64,000 nucleotides of DNA from Bdellovibrionales bacterium (GTDB lineage Bacteria > Bdellovibrionota > Bdellovibrionia > Bdellovibrionales > Bdellovibrionaceae). Within the stretch, counting starts at the first letter, position 1. Every line of letters starts with the position of its first letter. Below are positions 16,962-23,996 of the stretch, piece by piece. Both the position numbers and the translations under genes were made by a program. The DNA lies in NCBI GenBank assembly GCA_018266295.1, contig JAFEAQ010000014.1:1-64000 (forward strand). Reading direction: 5' to 3'. The notes below the pieces were generated by a model. That model was given only the letters and a program-made list of their open reading frames with translations, searched no databases and was not told where the DNA came from.

Positions 16962-17912
16962 TTACTGCGGGTAAGCGACGACTTCGATATAGAACTTACC
17001 CTTTGCCGTCGTAAACGGCACACGCATCGACGCAGACCCCTCAGGACATTTCATCAACTGACCTGCACCATGAACAACCTTAGGAATGGTCATCGCCACA
17101 CCAAACTGCGCCAAGTCGGGCTTCGCATTTCCGTAGATGATATTATTAATCTCGCCGACAGCATCTTGGTTTTCGGCATTAATATCTGTCTGCTCTTCCA
17201 TCAACATGTTAGTGACAAGTTCAAGATAGCTGGGCTTATCAAAAGAAATACTCAGCTGTCCTTTGAAGTTCTGGCTGACGATATCGAGGATCGATGAAAT
17301 CACCCCGGACATAGGCTCCTGGCAGCTTTTCATCTCAGGTTTTCCCATGGTGATTTGACTTACTTGAAACTGACCAAGCACCTTGAGCGTCGATGAGATA
17401 ATCGCATTAATCACGCGCACGTCGACAGAGTAGCGGGAACTTTCGGGAGTTTCTTCTTCGGTGCCTCCAGAGAGGTCTTGAGTGAGAGCTAAGATCATTT
17501 CTTGCGGATCAAAGGGTTTGGCAAAAACCCTTCCGGTCTTTAAAGATTCCGGCAATTGCTCAATGGCCTGAGCACTCACAACGTAAAGATGTCCGTCTTT
17601 GGTGTTTTTCACAGAGCGAAAATTATTGGCAAAACCGCTTTCGACCATGCGAGGAACACTGGTATCGAGGATGATCGCATCGAATTTCTGATTAACAGCT
17701 TTTAAAGATGCCTGTGCACCGTCTTTGGCTGAGACCAAAGTCAATGCAATATCTTTCTTTCGGAGCTGTTCAGCCAGCTCCGCTTCGCCCAATGTTTTAT
17801 GTATAGTTCCGTCATCAACAATAAGAACATAACGGCGATACTTTAAAGCTGTATTCATAACATCGATCTCACCCGCAATAAGCTGTTCGGTTGAGAACCG
17901 AGCATTATTCAT
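16962..17912 (-). CDS. Receiver domain fused to a CheX/CheC-like domain
   Basis: Residues about 25-150 form a response-regulator receiver: YVLIVDDG (acidic pocket), AIILDTSVP (phosphorylatable Asp), VVSA and FAKPF (conserved Lys). Residues 165-316 resemble CheX, a CheY-P phosphatase, with VRVINAIISSTLKVLGQF and the signature-like EINNIIYGNAK. CheX-type proteins dephosphorylate CheY-P, so this may be a self-regulated or cross-acting adaptor. Start uncertain: MNTALKYRRY at 17858 is closer to the receiver fold and has GGTGAG upstream. Convergent with the glycosyltransferase, 3 bp apart. Confidence 0.68.
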   Translation of the reverse strand: MNNARFSTEQLIAGEIDVMNTALKYRRYVLIVDDGTIHKTLGEAELAEQLRKKDIALTLVSAKDGAQASLKAVNQKFDAIILDTSVPRMVESGFANNFRSVKNTKDGHLYVVSAQAIEQLPESLKTGRVFAKPFDPQEMILALTQDLSGGTEEETPESSRYSVDVRVINAIISSTLKVLGQFQVSQITMGKPEMKSCQEPMSGVISSILDIVSQNFKGQLSISFDKPSYLELVTNMLMEEQTDINAENQDAVGEINNIIYGNAKPDLAQFGVAMTIPKVVHGAGQLMKCPEGSASMRVPFTTAKGKFYIEVVAYPQ

Positions 17913-17975
17913 ACAAATTATTTTGACCGCGATTTAACCACCGCTGGTGTCTCAAGATTAGATACCAAATCGATT

Positions 17976-18911
17976 CTAGTGTTGCGGAGGATTTTCTTCT
18001 TGATAAGGAGAAGGATGTTTATCTTCTCCCTCTTCAAAGAAGATTCCACGGAAGGCCCGCAGGAAATCCTCGATCCGAGTCGAGGTTGTGTTGCTTGAAT
18101 CTCGTGCACCTTGGGTATTAATAAGCCCCGAATTGAACGCCCGGTACATCTCGACAAACTCGCGGGCCACTGGCGCAGAAAGTCCGGTCTGCATCAAAAT
18201 CTTTTCGCAATCGCGATCGCTGAGTTGCTGGTAACTGATTCTTTGCTCAAGAATGCGCGAGAGCAACACACACACTTCTGCCATGCTCACATCGCGAGGG
18301 CCCAAGATGCTACGCACGTTTTTACCGACAAAATTTCGGCCTAAAAGATGCTCCGTCGCAACCCGGGCAATATCCAAGGTCGCCACCATTGGGATTGGCA
18401 GATCCGCCTGCAAGGAAGCCATAATCATTTTATTCTGACGAATTGTCTGTACGAAGCTCAGCAAATTCTCCATAAAAAACGCCGGGCGCAGATGCATGAT
18501 ATTGCAAGACTCGAGCTGATTCAGGCGTTGCTCATGATCATGCAGATACTGAATCACTCCGGTCCCCATGGAGTGTTCTGCGCCGAAGCTTGAAAGGTTC
18601 ACCACGTAGTGCAGCCCGGAATCACGGAGAGCTTTGTAGATGGACTCACTGAGTTTGCGATAGTGATTTCCCAGAGAATCCGTGCGGTAATCTGGTGGAA
18701 TCATCACAAAGGCGGCATTGCAATCTTTGAAGCATTTGGTGAGAAAGCCCGTGTCACCGATTTCTCCGAGGTAAAGGTCTGCTCCGAGACGCTTAAAGCT
18801 TTCAAGGTTCTGGGCATTTCGTCCCACCACCCGCACCCGTTCACCTCGCTTCAGCAAAGCGTCCGCAATCTTACTTCCCACATTCCCTGAGGCACCCAGC
18901 AGAGCCAACAT
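17976..18911 (-). CDS. NmrA-like NAD(P)-binding protein
   Basis: The Rossmann fold starts at the N-terminus with MLALLGASGNVGSKIADALL (GxxGxxG) and VRVVGRNA. The atypical SDR core continues with HYVVNLSSFGAEH and LRPAFFMENLL, the pattern of NmrA-like proteins, which sense NAD(P) redox state or reduce small molecules. 311 residues is usual. The end (KHPSPYQEENPPQH) is polar and looks disordered. AGGAGG stands four bases before the ATG. Substrate unknown; the immediate neighbours are signalling proteins. Confidence 0.72.
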   Translation of the reverse strand: MLALLGASGNVGSKIADALLKRGERVRVVGRNAQNLESFKRLGADLYLGEIGDTGFLTKCFKDCNAAFVMIPPDYRTDSLGNHYRKLSESIYKALRDSGLHYVVNLSSFGAEHSMGTGVIQYLHDHEQRLNQLESCNIMHLRPAFFMENLLSFVQTIRQNKMIMASLQADLPIPMVATLDIARVATEHLLGRNFVGKNVRSILGPRDVSMAEVCVLLSRILEQRISYQQLSDRDCEKILMQTGLSAPVAREFVEMYRAFNSGLINTQGARDSSNTTSTRIEDFLRAFRGIFFEEGEDKHPSPYQEENPPQH

Positions 18912-18954
18912 AAAACCTCCTAGCTTCTAGGTCTGAGCATATAGCGGAAGATTT

Positions 18955-18983
18955 CGAGAATCTCGTCACGAGACAGTGACGAG
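18955..18983. promoter_or_regulatory. Overlapping inverted repeats in a divergent intergenic region
   Basis: CGAGAATCTCG (an 11-base palindrome) overlaps CTCGTCAC-GAGACA-GTGACGAG (8-bp perfect arms). The site lies 43 bp before the NmrA-like start and about 95 bp before the divergent gene. It could be an operator or a pair of alternative hairpins. No regulator is assigned. Confidence 0.3.
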
Positions 18984-19041
18984 CAATAGACGGAATCAAC
19001 ACGACTTATGTCTTGAGCAAGTATTATGTTGCGAAATGAGA

Positions 19042-19072
19042 TTTACACTCCGCCCTATTTTTAAGCTATAAT
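19042..19072 (+). promoter_or_regulatory. Candidate promoter giving a leaderless message
   Basis: TTTACA at 19042-19047 and a perfect TATAAT at 19067-19072 are separated by 19 bp. The ATG at 19079 is only 6 bases beyond, about where transcription would start, so the message may be leaderless. The GAGG before the ATG is too close to act as a normal Shine-Dalgarno. Confidence 0.45.
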
Positions 19073-19078
19073 AGAGGT

Positions 19079-20707
19079 ATGAAGTACATCTACATTCTTG
19101 AAAATGAAGAGAAATTTCGAGATGAGATGATCGAAGCAATCAGGAAAATCGATCCTCAGTTGCTGATCCGTTACTTCGCATCCCTCGAAGAATTTTCAAA
19201 GTGGATCAAATTGGTCATGATGGAAGGAGCGGACGCTCTTCCCAAAGGCGGCACTGCGCCGGCTGGACAGTTAGAGCCCACGGGTGGCACCCACCAATTA
19301 CCTCTCATCATTTCAAAAGACGAATTCCTTGGTGCCCGACACATGTCCCTGCTTCGAAAGACCAGGGACTTATTTATTAAAAAAGGCCTCTGCACCCAAG
19401 AAGACCCCACCTCCCTCGTTCTGACAAGCTTCGACAATCCTGATTTTGATATAAAGCTCGCCGAAGACCGCATCATCAACAACGTCATCTTTAAGCCGTT
19501 TGACAAACTCATTCTGCAACAGCATTTGGCATTTGCCATCGGCGGCCGTCATCCGGTGTCTTCATACTCCGTACACAATATGAAAACCACCGCGGCGATT
19601 GAGATGCTCAAAGAGGTTGAAATCGAAGCGCTCTCAGACATCGGCTTTATCAGTATCAGCAATCGTCCCCTGAAGGTCGGCGCCCTGGCGAAGTACTACA
19701 GTCCCGCATTCTTGTCGATTCAGCACCGAAGTATGATGGCTCTTTGTGTGAAGTGCGAACCGCATCCCGAGCGCAAAGACTTTTATCGTTGTGGTTTTAC
19801 TTTCCTCGCGGCGGACACTTTTCAGATCACCAATATTCGCAAACAAGTGCGAGCAAAAGACGTAAAACCTTTTGCTTACGAGTGGATTGCTAAGTCGCAA
19901 AATGCCATGCCCGTTGAAATTGCCGTGATCACCTCCGAAGATCACCTCGGCCAGCACTTTAAAGACAGCGTCGATAAAAGCTTCGGAAATGTTCAAGTTC
20001 ACCATTTTGCAACCCTGCAGGATTTCCTTTATACAGTGGATCCAGAGCTCGCTAAGAAAGACAAGCGTGACATTGACTTCAGTAAACGCCCTCATATTAA
20101 AAACACTCTGCACGCCATTGTCGCCGATCACACCCTTTTCGAAGGGAGCTTCAAAGAACGCTGGCAGACTGTGCTTGATACCGTGAAAGCAAAACTCAAA
20201 AAACCGGACACTCCATCGGGCCTGACCGAAGTTTTTGTTATTTCAAAACATCCTTATTCGGATCCTGAAGAACGCGCACTTGGTGAAGTGGTCCGTGATA
20301 TTTTCTTTCAGCCGGTGGATCCGATCTACATGGCCAAGAAGCTTCTCGCCTTTATTCCCACCTTGCACCCGACCGAAGAAATGAAGATCGTGACCGTGGA
20401 TCTGCACCACAAAGCCAAAGCCGCAAGTCCGATTGAAATCAGCGAATTCTCAGAGGCCGGCTTGGTGTTTAAGTATTATCGCCCCATCAGCACTGGGGCT
20501 TTCCGTGAGTTTGTTTTGTGGCTCCCCCATGAACTGGATACACCTGAGTTCCTAGCGACCTGCAATTACTGTGAAGAAAGCAAGGCCACCAAAGGCGAAT
20601 ACTTCAATCATTTCGTCTTTTTCGGTACGAATGATCACTACTTGAAGCATATCCGTCGCTGGATTCTTCAGAATCACGTTCACAGTAAAGAGAGCGAAAG
20701 CGCCTAA
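19079..20707 (+). CDS. Tandem receiver-like / PilZ-like signalling protein
   Basis: The 542-residue protein appears duplicated. Residues 1-160 look like a divergent receiver (KYIYILENEEKFRDEMIEAI, then VIFKPF with the conserved Lys-Pro). Residues 170-275 look like a beta-rich PilZ-type domain (EIEALSDIGFISISNRPL, YRCGFTFL). Residues 285-430 repeat the receiver pattern (VEIAVITSEDHLGQHF, FFQPVDP) and 435-540 the beta domain (SPIEISEFSEAGLVFKYYRP). Canonical PilZ RxxxR and NxSxxG residues are only partly recognisable, so c-di-GMP binding is uncertain. Domain names rest on pattern alone. It ends 48 bp before the Fur-family gene and may be cotranscribed with it. Confidence 0.5.
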   Translation: MKYIYILENEEKFRDEMIEAIRKIDPQLLIRYFASLEEFSKWIKLVMMEGADALPKGGTAPAGQLEPTGGTHQLPLIISKDEFLGARHMSLLRKTRDLFIKKGLCTQEDPTSLVLTSFDNPDFDIKLAEDRIINNVIFKPFDKLILQQHLAFAIGGRHPVSSYSVHNMKTTAAIEMLKEVEIEALSDIGFISISNRPLKVGALAKYYSPAFLSIQHRSMMALCVKCEPHPERKDFYRCGFTFLAADTFQITNIRKQVRAKDVKPFAYEWIAKSQNAMPVEIAVITSEDHLGQHFKDSVDKSFGNVQVHHFATLQDFLYTVDPELAKKDKRDIDFSKRPHIKNTLHAIVADHTLFEGSFKERWQTVLDTVKAKLKKPDTPSGLTEVFVISKHPYSDPEERALGEVVRDIFFQPVDPIYMAKKLLAFIPTLHPTEEMKIVTVDLHHKAKAASPIEISEFSEAGLVFKYYRPISTGAFREFVLWLPHELDTPEFLATCNYCEESKATKGEYFNHFVFFGTNDHYLKHIRRWILQNHVHSKESESA

Positions 20708-20754
20708 ATGCCCGCCCCTTGCCGTTTCCGCTTAAGGGTGCTATCTTCAGGAGC

Positions 20755-21219
20755 ATGAAGAAAGACGCCAAACTCCCGCACAAAGCCACTCCGAAAACCG
20801 CTATTTTTGCGAAAATGAAGGAGCATAAAATCAAGGTCACTCGCCAGCGCGAGAAGATCATTGATTGCTTGATGGCGGCTCCTCAACCACAAACAGCGGA
20901 GGAAATTATGGCGAAGCTCAAAAAGAGCAAAGATCCTGGAAAATGCGATCTCGTCACAATCTATCGCACGCTTCATCAGTTTGAAAAAATCAATTTAGTC
21001 CAAAAGAGCTTCTTCAGCGAGAACTCCGCTCAGTATTGCCTGAACGATCTCGACGACCATCACCACCATCATCACTTTCTGTGCAAGAAGTGCCAGAAGA
21101 TCACCGAAATCGACTCATGCCTACTCGACGGTCAGTTAAAAGCCCTTGAGAAAAAAGGCTTCCGTGATATTTCCCATCGTTTGGAATTTTTCGGCGTTTG
21201 CCCTCAGTGCGCCGCTTAA
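20755..21219 (+). CDS. Fur-family metal regulator, probably Zur type
   Basis: Start MKKDAKLPHK at 20755 with CAGGAG upstream; a longer in-frame start at 20719 lacks a ribosome site. The winged helix spans residues 20-85 (IKVTRQREKIIDCLM, CDLVTIYRTLHQFE). The dimerisation half has a six-His run at 102-107 and structural zinc pairs CKKC (110/113) and CPQC (149/152). Fur proteins repress metal-uptake genes when loaded. The adjacent ZrgA-like gene and a palindrome at 21233-21253 point to zinc as effector, but Fur or PerR remain possible. Ferritin lies two genes downstream. Confidence 0.82.
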   Translation: MKKDAKLPHKATPKTAIFAKMKEHKIKVTRQREKIIDCLMAAPQPQTAEEIMAKLKKSKDPGKCDLVTIYRTLHQFEKINLVQKSFFSENSAQYCLNDLDDHHHHHHFLCKKCQKITEIDSCLLDGQLKALEKKGFRDISHRLEFFGVCPQCAA

Positions 21220-21232
21220 ACGATTAAATTCT

Positions 21233-21253
21233 AATTGCAAATATTTTGCATTT
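21233..21253. promoter_or_regulatory. Candidate Zur/Fur operator
   Basis: TGCAAA-TAT-TTTGCA is a perfect 15-bp inverted repeat extended to 21 bp with one mismatch. It is AT-rich like Fur-family boxes and lies between the Fur-family gene and the ZrgA-like gene, about 40 bp before the latter's start. Binding is inferred from position and symmetry. Confidence 0.5.
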
Positions 21254-21292
21254 AAGATGAACTGGCGTAAATCTTCAACAAAGGATACGTCC

Positions 21293-21808
21293 GTGAAACC
21301 TTTCTTTGCGCTCCCGGCTTTATTTCTAGCCTGCTCTCTTTACGCTGCAGAAAAACATGAACATCGCGAACACGGGGCTCACGTCCATGGTTCCGCCGAG
21401 CTTTCAATTGCCTTTGATGGAACACAAGGAAAAATCGAATTCAAAAGTCCGAGCGAAAGCCTCTTCGGCTTTGAACACGCCGCAAAATCAGACGCCGACA
21501 AAAGAGCTGTCGAAGAGGCTTTTAAAAAATTCGAAGCCAACATCGCCGATATGATTAGTTTTGACAAAGTCCTCGCCTGCCAATTTACCAAAGACAAAAT
21601 TGAAGTGGTCTTTGAAGGTAAAAACCACAGCGACACAACAGCCGCGTTCAGTGTGAAATGCGCGAAATCTCCAGTGGGCAGCAAGCTCGTCTTTAATATT
21701 CAAAAGCAGTTCCCAAAATTGAAAGACGTCGACGCTCAAATCATTGCTGATGCCGTTCAAAAAAGCGCCGAAATCCGCAGCAATGGAACCACAGTAGAAC
21801 TTAAATAA
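21293..21808 (+). CDS. ZrgA-like (DUF2796) exported zinc-associated protein
   Basis: The GTG at 21293 is chosen because AAGGAT precedes it and it begins a signal peptide (VKPFFALPALFLACSLYAA). The mature N-terminus is His-rich, EKHEHREHGAHVHGSAELS, matching the DUF2796/ZrgA family, periplasmic zinc-binding helpers of zinc uptake controlled by Zur. The remainder is a small alpha/beta domain with two Cys (ACQF, VKCAK). 171 residues. It follows the Fur-family gene with a candidate operator between them, so it is likely metal regulated. A zinc ABC transporter is not in the window. Confidence 0.72.
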   Translation: MKPFFALPALFLACSLYAAEKHEHREHGAHVHGSAELSIAFDGTQGKIEFKSPSESLFGFEHAAKSDADKRAVEEAFKKFEANIADMISFDKVLACQFTKDKIEVVFEGKNHSDTTAAFSVKCAKSPVGSKLVFNIQKQFPKLKDVDAQIIADAVQKSAEIRSNGTTVELK

Positions 21809-21852
21809 TTTTAATTCTCATTTTCGCCGAAAAGATTCACTGGCATTTAAGA

Positions 21853-21885
21853 GTGTTTTTGCTAAGCTAACTTCTGCAAAAACAC
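21853..21885 (+). promoter_or_regulatory. 10-bp hairpin in the ferritin 5' leader
   Basis: GTGTTTTTGC and GCAAAAACAC pair perfectly around a 13-base loop and end 4 bases before the GGGAG ribosome site. With no T-run it is not an obvious terminator. It could stabilise or control the ferritin message, or be an operator; the TTTTGC/GCAAAA halves recall the nearby candidate metal box. Confidence 0.4.
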
Positions 21886-21900
21886 GCCAGGGAGATTTTA

Positions 21901-22332
21901 ATGAGCAAAACTAACGAGAAAATTATCGCAAAGTTGAACCAGATTTTGGAAATGGAAATCTCCGGAGTCGTTCGCTACCTTCACTACTCTTTTATGATCA
22001 TGGGTCCTAATCGCATTCCTATTCAAAAATGGTTCCATGACCAAGCTCAAGAGGGCTACCAACACGCCACAATGGTTGGCGAGAAGATCACGGCCCTGGG
22101 CGGTCACCCGTCCTTGAACGTCTCTAAAGTTCCCGAGACGAAGACTCACGCGGTTCTTGATATTTTGAAAGAGAGCCTGGTGTTTGAAGAAAAAGCCATC
22201 GAGCTTTACTACGAGCTTTTGTCTGAAGTGAAAGAAGACATCGCACTGGAAGAAATGGTGCGCACCTTGATCCGCACTGAGACTGAGCATATTGATGAAG
22301 TGAAAAAGATGCTCGTCACGAAGAATAACTAG
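21901..22332 (+). CDS. Bacterioferritin-like ferritin
   Basis: The 143-residue four-helix protein has ferroxidase-type residues in each helix: EMEISGVVRYLHYSF, QAQEGYQHA, EEKAIELYYELL and RTETEHIDEVKK. This is the E/ExxH pattern of bacterioferritin and related ferritin-like proteins that oxidise and store iron. A haem-ligand Met cannot be assigned with certainty. GGGAG lies before the ATG. It sits just downstream of the Fur-family/ZrgA pair, which groups metal homeostasis here, and is followed by a strong terminator. Confidence 0.8.
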   Translation: MSKTNEKIIAKLNQILEMEISGVVRYLHYSFMIMGPNRIPIQKWFHDQAQEGYQHATMVGEKITALGGHPSLNVSKVPETKTHAVLDILKESLVFEEKAIELYYELLSEVKEDIALEEMVRTLIRTETEHIDEVKKMLVTKNN

Positions 22333-22362
22333 TTCCCGCACGAGAGATAGAGCCGGTGAAAT

Positions 22363-22400
22363 AAACCCACATTCCTCTCGAAACGTGGGTTTTGTTTTTT
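22363..22400 (+). terminator. Terminator of the ferritin gene
   Basis: AAACCCAC pairs with GTGGGTTT, followed by TGTTTTTTT. Nearly the same 30 bp recur at 22714-22749 behind the flagellin gene. Confidence 0.88.
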
Positions 22401-22430
22401 TCGGGCCCGTACCCTGCCCCTTTTGGCTGA

Positions 22431-22508
22431 GCACGTTCGCCCCGTCGAGGAAAGCACGACGGCCATCCGTCCATGAGAACGGGGCCTCCTGAGCATCGTG
22501 CTCAGGAG
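22431..22508 (-). repeat. REP-like element, copy B
   Basis: On the minus strand this has a perfect 8-bp hairpin CTCCTGAG/CTCAGGAG around CACGATG, then the linker containing GTTCTCAYGGACGGATGG, then a second hairpin (CGTCG/CGACG) and GGGGCGAAC. It matches copy A at 1-70 without gaps in the conserved blocks, while the stem sequences differ. It lies in a 440-bp gene-free stretch between the ferritin and flagellin terminators. Confidence 0.72.
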
Positions 22509-22589
22509 GGAATGAAGACTTAAAGGCAAGTACTTGAATTGAAGGCTTGATTGCAAAGAGTCTTCTCATCAAATGGTCTATTATACGAC

Positions 22590-22712
22590 CGGGGCGTCTT
22601 ATAGACGATTCGCTCTAAAGGGTCCTAATGTACGAGAACCTGACGGCCTGGATGGCCGGCAGGAAGAGATGCGGAGCCAGCAGAAGCGGCGAAAACAATG
22701 CACCTTCAAAAA
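22590..22712 (+). other. Possible structured RNA or regulatory segment
   Basis: Gene-free DNA between two near-identical terminators. On the plus strand it can form CGTCT-TAT-AGACG (22595-22607) and a stem of CTG and CGGCC against GGCCG and CAG with loop TGGAT (22640-22662), followed by more GGA triplets. A terminator-capable hairpin ends it at 22749. No open frame with a ribosome site and no known RNA family is recognised; it could equally be decayed sequence. Confidence 0.25.
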
Positions 22713-22750
22713 AACAAAACCCACATTCCTTCCGAAACGTGGGTTTTGTT
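22704..22750 (-). terminator. Terminator of the flagellin gene
   Basis: On the minus strand ACAAAACCCAC pairs with GTGGGTTTTGT (11 bp) and is followed by a run of seven T. The stem is a close copy of the ferritin terminator. Confidence 0.85.
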
Positions 22751-22772
22751 ATTATCCGACTCTCTCGGATTT

Positions 22773-23606
22773 TTAGCCAATAAGTTTCAGAGCCAGCTGG
22801 TTCATCTGATTTGCTTGCGCCAAAGTCGAAGTTCCTGCCTGCATCAAAATATTATTGCGAGTCATTTCCGAAGAAGCTTGAGCGACATCGGTATCACGAA
22901 TACGTGAATTCGCCGCGCTTAAGTTCTCTATTGAAACGCCCAAGTTGTCCGCTGTTGAAGTCAAACGGTTTTGAATCGCCCCGAGATTTGCACGGTAGCC
23001 ATTCACCGACGTTTGCGCATTGTCGAGTGCTTGCAGAGCCGTTTGCGCGCCCTCTTTCGTTGTGTAATCAAGCCCTGATAAACCTAAGGCATCGATTGTC
23101 GCAACGTTTTCAGAAGCATCGAAACTGATTCTGTCTTCCTCGGCATTATTGAAAATACCAACCTGGAAATCAAATTTTGGCGTGCTACCATCCAAGAGCT
23201 TCGTCGTACCCCATGTTGTCACAGAAGCGATACGCTGAATCTCAGATTTCAACTGTTGGGTTTCCTTATCCAAGAATCCACGCTCTGTTTTACCGACTGT
23301 ATCGGAAGCCGCTTGGATTCCAAGTTCACGAAGACGAACGATGATATTGCCAATCTCGTTCAATCCACCCTCTGCAGTTTGCACCATGGAGATACCATCG
23401 TTTGTATTTCTTTGCGCTTGTCCCGCGGATCTGATTTGTGCTTTCAGATTTTCTGAAATCGCCAAGCCCGCAGCATCGTCAGCCGCTTTATTAATTCGAC
23501 TGCCTGATGACAATTGCGCCATCGAGCTATTCAATAATCGCTGACTGCCAATCAAGTTTCTTTGCGCATTGATGGCTGCTATATTCGTTGTTACTCTCAT
23601 CCCCAT
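22773..23606 (-). CDS. fliC: Flagellin
   Basis: The 277-residue protein has both conserved flagellin ends: GMRVTTNIAAINAQRNL, LSSGSRINKAADDAAGLAI and TNDGISMVQTAEGGLNEI at the N-terminus, and SRIRDTDVAQASSEMTRNN then LAQANQMNQLALKLIG at the C-terminus. The variable centre is short (about 60 residues). It forms the flagellar filament after export by the flagellar secretion system. GGGGAGG lies eight bases before the ATG and inside a short upstream mini-ORF. Bdellovibrio genomes carry several flagellin genes; only one is seen here and no other flagellar gene adjoins it. Confidence 0.95.
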   Translation of the reverse strand: MGMRVTTNIAAINAQRNLIGSQRLLNSSMAQLSSGSRINKAADDAAGLAISENLKAQIRSAGQAQRNTNDGISMVQTAEGGLNEIGNIIVRLRELGIQAASDTVGKTERGFLDKETQQLKSEIQRIASVTTWGTTKLLDGSTPKFDFQVGIFNNAEEDRISFDASENVATIDALGLSGLDYTTKEGAQTALQALDNAQTSVNGYRANLGAIQNRLTSTADNLGVSIENLSAANSRIRDTDVAQASSEMTRNNILMQAGTSTLAQANQMNQLALKLIG

Positions 23607-23610
23607 AGTA

Positions 23611-23631
23611 TCATCCTCCCCTGAACTGCAT
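23611..23631 (-). promoter_or_regulatory. Six-codon mini-ORF in the flagellin leader
   Basis: AAGGAGG five bases before an ATG opens a reading frame of six codons (MQFRGG) ending in TGA four bases before the flagellin start. The last codons GGA GGA are themselves the flagellin Shine-Dalgarno. Translation of the mini-ORF would therefore cover or release the fliC ribosome site. Several GGA triplets here would also suit a CsrA-type regulator. Confidence 0.45.
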
Positions 23632-23768
23632 GTGAACCTCCTTGGTATCGTTTGTATTCAGTCCATTAAAAAAGCGCAGCATCCTGGCTACGCTGATTTT
23701 GTGCTTAATATTTCGGGATTCCGATGTGCGACTGAACTCGGCTTGAGGAGAGAATTGCGGTAAATTTT

Positions 23769-23996
23769 TTGTCAAAGACAGAACTTGACCCGACTAATCA
23801 GTTCTATGATTATGCGGTCATGCGGATACTTAAGGAAATTAAGGCCACATTCAAAGAGTCCGGATTCAAAGGTGTCACCCGAAAATACGGGTGGAAACTT
23901 TTTCTAGCGGTCTTTGTTTATTATCTGATTCGGGATATCACTCTCTATATCGTGATTCCCTATCTCGTGTATCAAGGTTTTGCTGGACAGTCGTAG
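23769..23996 (+). CDS. Small single-pass membrane protein
   Basis: 75 residues from a TTG start, or 58 from the ATG at 23820; neither has a good ribosome site. A charged N-terminus (RILKEIKATFKESGFKG) is followed by one or two hydrophobic stretches (WKLFLAVFVYYLIRDITLYI). It overlaps the convergent gene by 25 bp. No family recognised. Hydrophobic pattern and codon use suggest it is real, but it is the least certain gene in this area. Confidence 0.4.
   Translation: MSKTELDPTNQFYDYAVMRILKEIKATFKESGFKGVTRKYGWKLFLAVFVYYLIRDITLYIVIPYLVYQGFAGQS

Noticed and set aside
22640-22662. GGATGGCC inside the fliC-ferritin gap as a third REP-like copy
   Set aside because: Only eight bases match; the CACGATG loop and the GTTCTCA linker are absent.
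22590-22712. merRNA or c-di-GMP-I riboswitch
   Set aside because: The conserved GCAAAGCC-type core and tetraloop receptor of c-di-GMP-I aptamers are not present.
23256-23456. Plus-strand open frames inside the flagellin gene
   Set aside because: They are antisense to a clear flagellin and have no ribosome site or homology pattern.
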